Position numbers and translations under genes: made by a program. The notes under the pieces are model-generated. The model was not told the DNA's origin, did no database searches, and saw nothing but the letters and a program-made list of their open reading frames with translations. A stretch of 19,566 nt of DNA from Bacillota bacterium (lineage in GTDB: Bacteria; Bacillota; Bacilli; Calditerricolales; Calditerricolaceae), in assembly GCA_017577925.1 (NCBI GenBank), contig PKQU01000010.1, forward strand, positions 1 to 19,566. The letters run 5' to 3'. Below, one piece after another: positions 1-7,108 of the stretch. How positions within the stretch are numbered: position 1 is the first letter of the stretch; each line of letters opens with the position of its first letter.

Positions 1-736
1 TGCGCCCACCGTCGAGGGTCATCATGGCGATCTTAAAGCCTTCGCCTTCCTGGCCGAGGAGGTTTTCGGCGGGCACGCGACAGTCTTCGAAGATCACCTC
101 GTAGGTCGTCGACGAACGGATGCCCAGTTTGCTCTCCTTCTTGCCCATGCGAAAGCCCGGCGTGCCCTTTTCGACGATGAAGGCGCTGATGCCACGGTGG
201 CGTTTTTCCGCCTTCGGATCGGTGAGGGCGAAGACGATGTAGATGTCGCCTACACCGCCATTGGTGATGAAGATCTTGCTCCCGTTGAGGACATAGCTGT
301 CACCGTCGCGGATGGCCGTCGTGCGCATGCCGGCGGCGTCGGACCCCGAACCGGGCTCGGTCAGGCAGTAGGCACCGATCTTCTCACCGGTGGCCAGGGG
401 ACGCAGGAAGCGCTCCTTCTGCTCTTCGGTGCCGAATTTCCAGATCGGCCAGCTGGCCAGGGACACGTGGGCCGACAGCGTCACGCCGACGGAGGCATCG
501 ACGCGGGACAGCTCCTCCACGGCAATGACGTAGCTGAGGAAGTCGGCCCCGGCCCCGCCGTACTGCTCCTCCCACGGAATGCCGGTCAGTCCCAGCGCGG
601 CCATCTTGTCGAAGATGGCCCGGTCAAACCGCTCCTCCTCATCGCGCTCGGCTGCCGTCGGGGCCACCTCCTTCTCGGCGAAGTCGCGCACCATGCGACG
701 CATCATCTCGTGCTCTTCGCTCAGCCGGAAGTCCAT
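1..736 (-). CDS. acyl-CoA dehydrogenase, C-terminus beyond window edge
   Basis: The reading frame runs off the left edge, leaving the first 245 residues of a protein expected to be about 380 long. It starts at ATG (736-734) behind an AAAGGAGCGAGG ribosome site. The visible part has the N-terminal helical domain and the middle beta domain of acyl-CoA dehydrogenases, including the FAD/substrate-binding stretch CLTEPGSGSDA and the FITNGG motif. The catalytic Glu lies in the missing C-terminal half. The family carries out the FAD-dependent alpha-beta dehydrogenation of acyl-CoA, passing electrons to ETF. It is last visible in the fad operon, 89 bp after a paralogue; the pair probably differ in chain-length or branched-chain preference, which the sequence does not settle. 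Family assignment is secure; substrate is unknown. Confidence 0.95.
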   Translation of the reverse strand, partial: MDFRLSEEHEMMRRMVRDFAEKEVAPTAAERDEEERFDRAIFDKMAALGLTGIPWEEQYGGAGADFLSYVIAVEELSRVDASVGVTLSAHVSLASWPIWKFGTEEQKERFLRPLATGEKIGAYCLTEPGSGSDAAGMRTTAIRDGDSYVLNGSKIFITNGGVGDIYIVFALTDPKAEKRHRGISAFIVEKGTPGFRMGKKESKLGIRSSTTYEVIFEDCRVPAENLLGQEGEGFKIAMMTLDGGR

Positions 737-825
737 CGCCCTCGCTCCTTTTCCCTTGGGATGTCGTCTGGGAAAGCCGTTGCGCCGCCGCTCCCGAAAC
801 CCGCAGCCGTCCCTCCGCCACGCGT

Positions 826-1968
826 TCACGCCTTAAGCAGGCGGCGGGCAATGACCAGCCGCTGGATCTGGTTCGTGCCCTCGTAGATCTGCGTGATCTT
901 GGCGTCGCGGAAATAGCGCTCCACGGGGTACTCCTTCGTGTAGCCATAGCCACCGAAGATCTGTACCGCCTCGGTGGCCACCCACATGGCCGTGTCGGAG
1001 GCGAAGCACTTGGCCATCGACGCTTCCTTGCCGCAGGGCAGGCCCCGGTCGCGCAAGGCCGCCGCACGGTAAACGAGAAGGCGCGCCGCCTCGATGCGCG
1101 TGGCCATGTCGGCCAGCTTGAACTGAATGGCCTGCTGCGCGGCGATCGGCTTGCCGAACTGCCGGCGTTCCTTGGCGTAGGCCAACGCGTGCGCAAAGGC
1201 CCCTTCCGCGATGCCCAGAGCCTGGGCGGCGATGCCAATGCGCCCACCGTCGAGATTGGCCATGGCGACCGTGAAGCCCTCGCCCTCCTCGCCCAGCCGG
1301 TTTTCCGCCGGCACCTCGGCGTCCTCGAAGATGAGCGCCGTCGTACTCGAGCCGTGCAGGCCCATCTTCTTCTCCTTCTTACCGACGACGAAGCCGGGTG
1401 TGTCCTTCTCCACGATGAAGGCGGTGATGCCCTTTGCCCCTTTCGACGGATCGGTAACGGCAAAGGTGATGTACACGTCGGCGTGGCCGCCGCTGGTGAT
1501 GAACACCTTCGTGCCGTTCAGGATGTACCGGTCGCCCTTTTTCACCGCCGTGGTGCGGATGCTTGCCGCGTCGGACCCGGCGTGGGGCTCGGTGAGGGCG
1601 AAGGCGCCGAGCCATTCACCGGAGGCCAACTTCGGCACGTACCGCTTCTTCTGTTCCTCAGTGCCGAACGTGAGAATCGGATACGTGGCCACCGAGGTAT
1701 GCACCGAGAGGATGACGCCCACCGCGGGGCTGACCTTGGAAATCTCCTCGATGGCCAGGATGTAGGAGGTGAAGTCCATCCCCGCGCCACCCCACGCTTC
1801 GGGAATGGGGATGCCCATCAGCCCCAGCTCGCCCATCTTCTTGAGGATGGCGTCGGGAAAGGCGTCTTCCGCCTCCATGCGGGGCACCTGGGGGGCGATC
1901 TCCTTTTCGGCAAACTCGTGAACCAGTTTGCGCAGCATCTCCTGCTCCGGTGTGAACTGAAGGTTCAT
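826..1968 (-). CDS. acyl-CoA dehydrogenase (short/medium-chain type, AcdA/MmgC-like)
   Basis: This 380-residue protein has the usual family length. It shows the N-terminal helical domain (about 1-120), the beta domain with ALTEPHAGSDA and FITSGG (about 125-230), and the C-terminal helical domain ending with QIYEGTNQIQ. In that motif Glu363 sits where short-chain and butyryl-CoA dehydrogenases carry the catalytic base. The FGGYGYTKEYPVER motif also fits. It would oxidise acyl-CoA to trans-2-enoyl-CoA in the cytosol and pass electrons to ETF. It starts at ATG with a GGGGGAAG ribosome site, 27 bp after the 3-hydroxyacyl-CoA dehydrogenase gene, so it is co-transcribed. It is clearly paralogous to the next gene downstream. 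Acyl chain specificity cannot be read from the sequence. Confidence 0.96.
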   Translation of the reverse strand: MNLQFTPEQEMLRKLVHEFAEKEIAPQVPRMEAEDAFPDAILKKMGELGLMGIPIPEAWGGAGMDFTSYILAIEEISKVSPAVGVILSVHTSVATYPILTFGTEEQKKRYVPKLASGEWLGAFALTEPHAGSDAASIRTTAVKKGDRYILNGTKVFITSGGHADVYITFAVTDPSKGAKGITAFIVEKDTPGFVVGKKEKKMGLHGSSTTALIFEDAEVPAENRLGEEGEGFTVAMANLDGGRIGIAAQALGIAEGAFAHALAYAKERRQFGKPIAAQQAIQFKLADMATRIEAARLLVYRAAALRDRGLPCGKEASMAKCFASDTAMWVATEAVQIFGGYGYTKEYPVERYFRDAKITQIYEGTNQIQRLVIARRLLKA

Positions 1969-1995
1969 GCGCTTCCCCCGCTTCCTGTCTTTCTG

Positions 1996-2877
1996 TCACC
2001 GCGCGACGCCCACGCGATTCCCCGCCTCGTCGTAGACGTAGAAGCCCCGGCCCGTCTTGCGGCCCAGCCAACCGGCCTTCACGTACTGGCGAAGCAGCGG
2101 GCACGGCCGGTACTTTGGATCGCCGAACCCCTCGTGCAGCACCTCGAGGATGGCCAGGCACGTGTCGAGGCCGATCAGGTCGGCCAGGGCCAGCGGGCCC
2201 ATCGGGTGGTTCATGCCCAGCTTCATCACCTGGTCCACCGCTTCCGGCGTGGCCACCCCTTCATACACGCAGTAGATGGCCTCGTTGATCATCGGCATGA
2301 GCACGCGATTGGAAACGAAGCCGGGAAAGTCGTTGACGACAACCGGCGTCTTGCCCATTCGCTTTGCCAGGTCCTCGGTAATCCGGTACACCTCGTCGGC
2401 CGTGGCCAGCCCGCGGATGATCTCGACGAGTTGCATCACCGGCACCGGGTTCATGAAGTGCATGCCGATGACCTTCTCCGGCCGCTTCGTGTGCGCCGCC
2501 AGCTCGGTGATCGGCAGGGACGAGGTGTTGGAGGCGAGGATGGCGTGCGGCGGCGCCGCCTCGTCCAGCCGGCGGAACACGTCGGCCTTGATGGCCAGGT
2601 TCTCGGTGACGGCCTCGATGACGAAGTCGGCCGCTCGCGCCTCCTCGAGCGCCGTCGTCGTCCGGATACGGGCGAGGGCCGCGTCCCGCGCCGCGGCGGC
2701 AAGCTTGCCCTTTTCCACGGCGCGGTCCAGGTTGCGCCGGATCACGCCCAGCCCCCGTTCGACGAAGTGTTCTTCCACGTCGTGCAGGATGACATTGTAG
2801 CCGGATTGCGCCGCCACCTGCGCGATGCCGCTGCCCATCTGGCCGGCGCCGACGACCAGAATCGTATGAATCTCCAC
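1996..2877 (-). CDS. 3-hydroxybutyryl-CoA / 3-hydroxyacyl-CoA dehydrogenase (Hbd/MmgB)
   Basis: This 293-residue protein performs the NAD-linked oxidation of 3-hydroxyacyl-CoA to 3-ketoacyl-CoA. The Rossmann motif GAGQMGSGIA is at residues 10-19. The catalytic region is intact: ASNTSS with Ser119, His140 in GMHFMNPVPVMQLVE, and Glu152 of the His-Glu pair. NDFPGFVSNRV follows, leading into the C-terminal helical dimerisation domain. The length fits the single-domain Hbd/MmgB group rather than the fused FadB/FadN type. The chosen start is GTG (2877-2875), seven bases after GAGGGGG, so that the Rossmann strand begins a few residues in. It lies 78 bp after the thiolase gene. No enoyl-CoA hydratase is present in the window, so that beta-oxidation step must be encoded elsewhere or left of position 1. 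Confidence 0.96.
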   Translation of the reverse strand: MEIHTILVVGAGQMGSGIAQVAAQSGYNVILHDVEEHFVERGLGVIRRNLDRAVEKGKLAAAARDAALARIRTTTALEEARAADFVIEAVTENLAIKADVFRRLDEAAPPHAILASNTSSLPITELAAHTKRPEKVIGMHFMNPVPVMQLVEIIRGLATADEVYRITEDLAKRMGKTPVVVNDFPGFVSNRVLMPMINEAIYCVYEGVATPEAVDQVMKLGMNHPMGPLALADLIGLDTCLAILEVLHEGFGDPKYRPCPLLRQYVKAGWLGRKTGRGFYVYDEAGNRVGVAR

Positions 2878-2955
2878 GCGTATTCCCCCTCTTTCTTCGC
2901 TCGGTTTGCGCTCCGTTGCGTTGGATGCCCCCTTCGGTGGCGATTGCCGGATCCC

Positions 2956-4143
2956 TTACGCCCCGTCCACCTGCACGAGGACCGCGTCGCCCTGGGCCGC
3001 ACCGCTGCAGATGGCGGCGATGCCGAGCCCGCCGCCGCGACGGCGCAGCTCGTAGATGAGGGTGATCAGAATGCGCGCTCCACTAGCCCCAATGGGATGT
3101 CCCAGGGCGATGGCCCCGCCGTTGACGTTCACCTTCTCCCGATCCCAGCCGACAATCTTCTCGCTGGTGAGCACGACGGCGGCAAAGGCCTCGTTTACCT
3201 CAATGAGGTCGATGTCGTTCAGCGTAAGCCCCGTTTTCTTGAGCAGTTCCAGGATGGCCAGTCCCGGCACCGTAGCCAGATACGGCGCCTCGGCCCCCAC
3301 CGCGGCGTGGGCAAGAATGGTGGCCAAGGGTTTTCGCCCCTCGCGCCTGGCCCGCTCCGCCGACATCAGCACGAGCGCGCCGGCCCCGTCGTTGACCCCG
3401 GGGGCGTTGCCCGCCGTGATCGTGCCGTCGGCGATGAAAATCGGCGGCAGCTTGGCCAGCGCCTCTAGGCTCGTGTCGCGCCGCGGCGCCTCATCCGTCG
3501 TAACGAGGACCGGATCGCCCTTCTTCTGCGGCACAGCCACCGGCACGATCTCCTCGGCCAGCTTGCCGCTGTCGATGGCGGCGATGGCCCGCTGGTGGCT
3601 GCGCAGGGCGTAGGCGTCCTGCTCCTCCCGGGTGATGCCGTACTCCTTGGCCACGTTGCTGCCGTGGACGGCCATGTGCACGTTGTGGAAGGCACAGGTG
3701 AGGCCGTCGTACACCATCAGGTCGACCAGTTCCCCGTTCCCCATGCGGTAGCCCCAGCGGGCGCGGGGCAGCGCATACGGCGCGTTGCTCATGCTCTCCA
3801 TGCCGCCGGCGACGATCACCTCGGCGTCGCCGGCACGGATGATCTGGTCAGCCAGCGTCACGCTGCGCAACCCCGAGGCGCACACCTTGTTGATCGTCTC
3901 CGTGCGCACCTCCCACGGCAGCCCCGCCTTGCGCGCCGCCTGGCGGGAGGGAATCTGCCCCGCCCCACCCTGCAGCACCATGCCCATGATCACCTCGTCC
4001 ACCTGCGCAGGGGCCACGTCGGCCCGCCGCAGGGCCTCGCGGATCGCCGCCGCCCCCAGATCGACAGCCTGCAAGTCTTTCAGCGCACCGCCGAATTTCC
4101 CGAAAGGCGTCCGCGCCGCCCCGACAATCACCGTACGCGTCAT
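2956..4143 (-). CDS. acetyl-CoA C-acetyltransferase (thiolase, MmgA/AtoB type)
   Basis: This 395-residue protein is full length for the thiolase family. The acyl-accepting Cys88 lies in TINKVCASGLRS. His349 is in NGGAIALGHPIGASG, and the second catalytic Cys379 is in the terminal CSGAAQGDA motif, so the active site is complete. It cleaves 3-ketoacyl-CoA to acetyl-CoA plus shortened acyl-CoA, or condenses two acetyl-CoA in reverse. It starts at ATG right after a GGGGGGAG ribosome site. It lies 69 bp after fadF and 78 bp before the 3-hydroxyacyl-CoA dehydrogenase gene. That fadF-thiolase-hbd-acd-acd order matches the fad/mmg-type arrangement of Bacillales. Whether it acts on long or short chains is not visible. 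Confidence 0.96.
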   Translation of the reverse strand: MTRTVIVGAARTPFGKFGGALKDLQAVDLGAAAIREALRRADVAPAQVDEVIMGMVLQGGAGQIPSRQAARKAGLPWEVRTETINKVCASGLRSVTLADQIIRAGDAEVIVAGGMESMSNAPYALPRARWGYRMGNGELVDLMVYDGLTCAFHNVHMAVHGSNVAKEYGITREEQDAYALRSHQRAIAAIDSGKLAEEIVPVAVPQKKGDPVLVTTDEAPRRDTSLEALAKLPPIFIADGTITAGNAPGVNDGAGALVLMSAERARREGRKPLATILAHAAVGAEAPYLATVPGLAILELLKKTGLTLNDIDLIEVNEAFAAVVLTSEKIVGWDREKVNVNGGAIALGHPIGASGARILITLIYELRRRGGGLGIAAICSGAAQGDAVLVQVDGA

Positions 4144-4212
4144 GTTCTCCCCCCGTTTGATGGATGTTCATGCGCATCCGCGCGATGTCGGCGTTTCCGC
4201 CCGCCGTTCCCG

Positions 4213-6309
4213 TCACAGCGCCTCGGCCAGCAGCTCCACCACGTCGCGCGTCTTCACCTGGTCCTCGATGCCCTTGGCCTTCGTCCCGTCGCTCATCATC
4301 GTCAGGCAGTAGGGACAGGCGCTGCCAATCACCGTGGGGTTCGTCGCCAGGGCCTGTTCGGTGCGGGCCACGTTGACCCGCGTCCCCTCGCGTTCCTCGA
4401 GCCACATGAGTCCGCCGCCGGCGCCGCAGCACATGGCGTTCTCCCGGTTGCGTTCCATCTCCACCAGCTCAACACCGGGGATCGCCCGCAAGATCGCCCG
4501 GGGCGCGTCGTACACGCCGTTGTAGCGCCCGAGGTAGCAGGAATCGTGGTAAACGATCCGCTCGTTTAGCGCCTTGCGCGGCCGGATGCGACCATCCCGG
4601 AGCAGGCGGGCCACCAGCTCGGTGTGGTGAACCACTTCCTCGGCCGCAAAGCCAAGGTCGGGATACTCGTTCTTGAAGGCGTGGTAGGCGTGCGGGTCGA
4701 TGGTGACAATCTTGCGCACGTTGTACTGGCGGAATGTCTCGATGTTTTCCTGGGCCAGTTGTTGGAAGAGGAACTCGTTGCCCAAGCGGCGCGGCGTGTC
4801 GCCGGAGTTCTTCTCCTCGTTGCCCAGGATGGCGAAGGAAACGCCCGCTTCGTGAAGCACCTTGGCCAGGGCGCGCACCACCTTCATGCTGCGATTGTCG
4901 TAGGACCCCATCGACCCCACCCACAGGAGGTACTCGAAGTCCTCCACCTCGTGCACCGTGGGGATGGGCACCTCGGCCCCTTCCCGCCACTTGGCGCGGT
5001 CGTTCTTGCTGAGGCCCCAGGGGTTGTGCTGCCGCTCGATGTTCTGGAACACCCGCGCCGCCTCGGCCGGCATCTCGCCCTGCGTCAGGACGAGGTAGCG
5101 GCGCAGGTCAACGATCTTGTCGACATGCTCGTTCATCACCGGGCACTGGTCCTCACAGTTGCGGCACGTCGTGCAGGCCCAGATCTCCTGCTCGGTAATC
5201 ACGTCGCCGATCAGCTGGACGTCGTAGGCGGCGAGCGCCTCCCCCCGCGCCTCCGTCGCCCGGGCGGCAGCCACCTCCTGCGCCGCGCGGGCGAGTTGGT
5301 TCTCGGTGGTGTGGGCGAAGGCGAAGGCCGGCACCCACGGCTGCTTCGAGGTGACGGCCGCGCCCTTGGCCGTCAGGTGGTCGCGCAGCTTGACGATGAG
5401 GTCCATTGGCGAAAGCATCTTCCCCGTCCCCGACGCCGGACACATGCTCGTGCACCGCCCGCATTCCACACAGGCATACAGGTCGAGAAGCTGCTTTTGC
5501 GTAAACTGCTCGATTCTTCCGACACCAAATTCCTCTTGTGTCTCGTCTGCAAAGTCGATCGGCTCCAGCTTCGGCGGACCGAGGCGCTGCAAATAGACGT
5601 TGACCGGCCCCGTGATCAGGTGGAAATGCTTCGACTGGGGGATGTAGACGAGAAAGCTGAGCAAAATCAAGAGGTGCGCCCACCAGGCGGCAAAGAAGGC
5701 CACCGCCGCCGCATCGGGAGACAGCCACGCGAACGCCCCGGCCAGGAGCGACGACACCGGCGCGGCCCAACCCGGATCATGCCCCAGCCACCGCTGCTCG
5801 AAGGCCGCCGACAGGAGCACCGACAGCATCAGCGAACCGATAAACCACAGCACGATCGACGGCTTCCAGCCGCGCTTGAGACGCGGGAGCTTTTCCACGT
5901 AGCGCCGGTACGCCGCGTAGAGCACGGCGAGGATGACGGCCAGCGTGGTCAGCTCCTGCAAAAAGGTGAAGGCCGGGTAGAGCGACCCCAGCGGCAGGTG
6001 CGATCCCGGCGCGAGGCCCTTCCAAATCAGGTCGAGCGCCCCGAACTGGAGGATGATGAAGCCGTAGAACATCACCACGTGCATGACGCCGCTCTTCTTG
6101 TCCTTGAGCAGCTTTTTCTGCCCGAACACCTGCGTCCACACGCGGCGCCAGCGCGTGCGCCGGTCGCCTGCTGGCGGTACGGGCCGCCCCAGCTGGATAA
6201 AGGCGTAGCGCGTGCGCACGACATAGACAAAGAGCGAGACGGCATAGGCCGTGACCAATAGAAACGCAAGCCAATTGAGCACCAGCAGCCCGTTCATGTC
6301 GAGCGGCAC
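4213..6309 (-). CDS. fadF: FadF-type membrane Fe-S oxidoreductase (ETF:menaquinone oxidoreductase, EMO family)
   Basis: This 698-residue protein has an N-terminal membrane part with hydrophobic segments near residues 8-30, 76-93, 115-133, 150-170 and 198-223, resembling the NarI/HdrE-like cytochrome b fold. A ferredoxin domain follows with two 4Fe-4S sites: Cys280/283/286/290 and Cys379/382/385/389. A heterodisulfide-reductase-like (CCG) region follows; the second repeat keeps Cys591, the Cys627-Cys628-Gly motif and Cys665/668. The first repeat reads WVGSMGSYD and EEKNSGD, without cysteines. Related proteins transfer electrons from acyl-CoA dehydrogenases via ETF to menaquinone. It is first in the beta-oxidation operon. 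The start is either GTG (6309) or the in-frame ATG at 6297; GAGGGG and GGGAG suit each respectively. Confidence 0.93.
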   Translation of the reverse strand: MPLDMNGLLVLNWLAFLLVTAYAVSLFVYVVRTRYAFIQLGRPVPPAGDRRTRWRRVWTQVFGQKKLLKDKKSGVMHVVMFYGFIILQFGALDLIWKGLAPGSHLPLGSLYPAFTFLQELTTLAVILAVLYAAYRRYVEKLPRLKRGWKPSIVLWFIGSLMLSVLLSAAFEQRWLGHDPGWAAPVSSLLAGAFAWLSPDAAAVAFFAAWWAHLLILLSFLVYIPQSKHFHLITGPVNVYLQRLGPPKLEPIDFADETQEEFGVGRIEQFTQKQLLDLYACVECGRCTSMCPASGTGKMLSPMDLIVKLRDHLTAKGAAVTSKQPWVPAFAFAHTTENQLARAAQEVAAARATEARGEALAAYDVQLIGDVITEQEIWACTTCRNCEDQCPVMNEHVDKIVDLRRYLVLTQGEMPAEAARVFQNIERQHNPWGLSKNDRAKWREGAEVPIPTVHEVEDFEYLLWVGSMGSYDNRSMKVVRALAKVLHEAGVSFAILGNEEKNSGDTPRRLGNEFLFQQLAQENIETFRQYNVRKIVTIDPHAYHAFKNEYPDLGFAAEEVVHHTELVARLLRDGRIRPRKALNERIVYHDSCYLGRYNGVYDAPRAILRAIPGVELVEMERNRENAMCCGAGGGLMWLEEREGTRVNVARTEQALATNPTVIGSACPYCLTMMSDGTKAKGIEDQVKTRDVVELLAEAL

Positions 6310-6341
6310 TCCCTTCCCCTCGTTCTTCCCGGTTCAGACGG

Positions 6342-6356
6342 TTGCAAGCGTTCCGT
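6342..6356. promoter_or_regulatory. candidate CcpA cre site in fad operon leader
   Basis: TTGCAAGCGTTCCGT matches the cre consensus WTGNAANCGNWNNCW, as I recall it, at all but one of the fixed positions (G in place of the late C). It lies in the untranslated leader, between the promoter and fadF, where bound CcpA would act as a roadblock. Fatty-acid degradation genes such as B. subtilis mmg are known to be catabolite repressed. Degenerate motifs of this kind arise by chance, so this is only a candidate. Confidence 0.35.
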
Positions 6357-6435
6357 GAAATCAAAATCGTCCGTCAACAATCGCCCGGGGACACCCCCTG
6401 GAAGACACACGCGGACACGTCCGATCGTCATCTCC

Positions 6436-6464
6436 ATGATAGCATATTCTGATCGAGCGCTCAA
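6436..6464 (-). promoter_or_regulatory. sigma-A promoter of the fad (beta-oxidation) operon
   Basis: Read on the minus strand, the -35 box is TTGAGC (6464-6459, 4 of 6) and the -10 box TATCAT (6441-6436, 5 of 6), separated by exactly 17 bases. Transcription would start near 6430, giving a leader of about 120 bases before fadF. A palindrome GAGCGCTC (6455-6462) overlaps the -35 box, and a FadR-type operator lies 17 bp upstream of it. Confidence 0.7.
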
Positions 6465-6481
6465 TTACCAGTCTTTTTTGT

Positions 6482-6499
6482 TGAATGATTATTCATTCA
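6482..6499. promoter_or_regulatory. FadR operator upstream of the fad operon
   Basis: TGAATGA-TTAT-TCATTCA is a perfect 7+7 inverted repeat with a four-base spacer. It matches the published Bacillus FadR (YsiA, TetR family) operator, which I recall as WTGAATGAMTANTCATTCAW. FadR represses beta-oxidation genes and is released by long-chain acyl-CoA, so its presence directly upstream of fadF fits the gene content. It is AT-rich in otherwise GC-rich DNA. It sits upstream of the -35 box rather than across the core promoter, which is somewhat unusual for simple occlusion. Confidence 0.82.
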
Positions 6500-6530
6500 T
6501 TTTCATCAACTCACCCCCCTCGGGTGTGTG

Positions 6531-6551
6531 ACCGTCACCATCCGTGACGGT
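6531..6551. repeat. hairpin after the ispH-kinase unit
   Basis: ACCGTCAC and GTGACGGT form an 8-bp stem with a five-base loop, 39 bp beyond the kinase stop. A smaller CACCC/GGGTG hairpin follows at 6512-6526. Neither is followed by a T run on the minus strand, so it is at best a weak terminator or a 3'-end-protecting structure; some read-through from ispH into the fad operon is possible. Confidence 0.45.
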
Positions 6552-6589
6552 AGCGTGAATTCCCCTTTCGACGCACTCCCCCCAAAATC

Positions 6590-7108
6590 CTACCGCCGTC
6601 GGCCATCCACCCGGACCATCGCCTCCTGCACGCGACGCACGGCCCCATCGTCCAGTCCGCCCCGGATGGTCACCACAGCGTGAAACCCCTCCGCCTCCGT
6701 CGGGGGCTCCAGCATCCGCGCCATCTCGGCGATCACCGCTTCCGGCACCACCCACTCCGGGACGCGCATTCGGTTCTGCTTCCGCACCTGTTTCAGGGAC
6801 AAGTCGAAATGGACGCCCACCACGGGGTGGCCGTACCGACGCGCCAGGCGCAGCCACCCGCTGCGCCACGCGCGCGTCAGGTTGGTGGCGTCGAGGGCCA
6901 CGGAGCGCCCCCGGCGCAGGTTCCCCCGCACCGCTGCGCGCACCACCGTCCACACCTCTGGCTCGACGGCGGGATCGAAGGTGACCCCGAAGAACTCCCA
7001 CCGGATGCGGTCGGGTGTGACCACGGCCATGTCGGGTCGGGGCAAGCCAAGCCTTTTCAGCAGCGCCGACTTTCCGGAACCGGGCAGGCCAATCGTCAAC
7101 AGCAACAT
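6590..7108 (-). CDS. stand-alone P-loop kinase resembling the T4 polynucleotide kinase 5'-kinase domain
   Basis: This 172-residue protein aligns by eye, motif by motif, with the kinase half of T4 Pnk. The Walker A motif GLPGSGKS is at residues 7-14. TPDRIRW supplies Asp33 and Arg36, in the positions of the catalytic DxxR pair. DATNLTRAWR corresponds to the DTNL motif, and the Arg-containing lid QNRMRVPEWVVPEAV corresponds to the RNSKRG...VP region. No phosphatase or ligase domain is attached. The chosen start is the ATG at 7108, whose A overlaps the ispH stop (TGATG), implying translational coupling; no clear ribosome site precedes it. The substrate could be a nucleic acid 5'-OH end or a small molecule; zeta-toxin-like and other P-loop kinases share the fold, but no antitoxin is adjacent. 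Confidence 0.8.
   Translation of the reverse strand: MLLLTIGLPGSGKSALLKRLGLPRPDMAVVTPDRIRWEFFGVTFDPAVEPEVWTVVRAAVRGNLRRGRSVALDATNLTRAWRSGWLRLARRYGHPVVGVHFDLSLKQVRKQNRMRVPEWVVPEAVIAEMARMLEPPTEAEGFHAVVTIRGGLDDGAVRRVQEAMVRVDGRRR

Noticed and set aside
1189..3468. 759-codon open frame on the plus strand across the acyl-CoA dehydrogenase and 3-hydroxyacyl-CoA dehydrogenase genes
   Set aside because: It is antisense to clearly conserved genes, has low-complexity His/Arg/Gly/Val-rich composition with no recognisable domain, and is the type of frame produced by high-GC codon bias.
4624..6261. 545-codon plus-strand open frame opposite fadF
   Set aside because: It is antisense to FadF, whose cysteine motifs are intact; the translation is Arg/Gln/Leu-rich without motifs or ribosome site.
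6590..7108. Zeta-toxin / toxin-antitoxin interpretation of the P-loop kinase
   Set aside because: The fold is related, but no small antitoxin gene is adjacent; the gene is coupled to ispH and the motif set fits T4 Pnk better.
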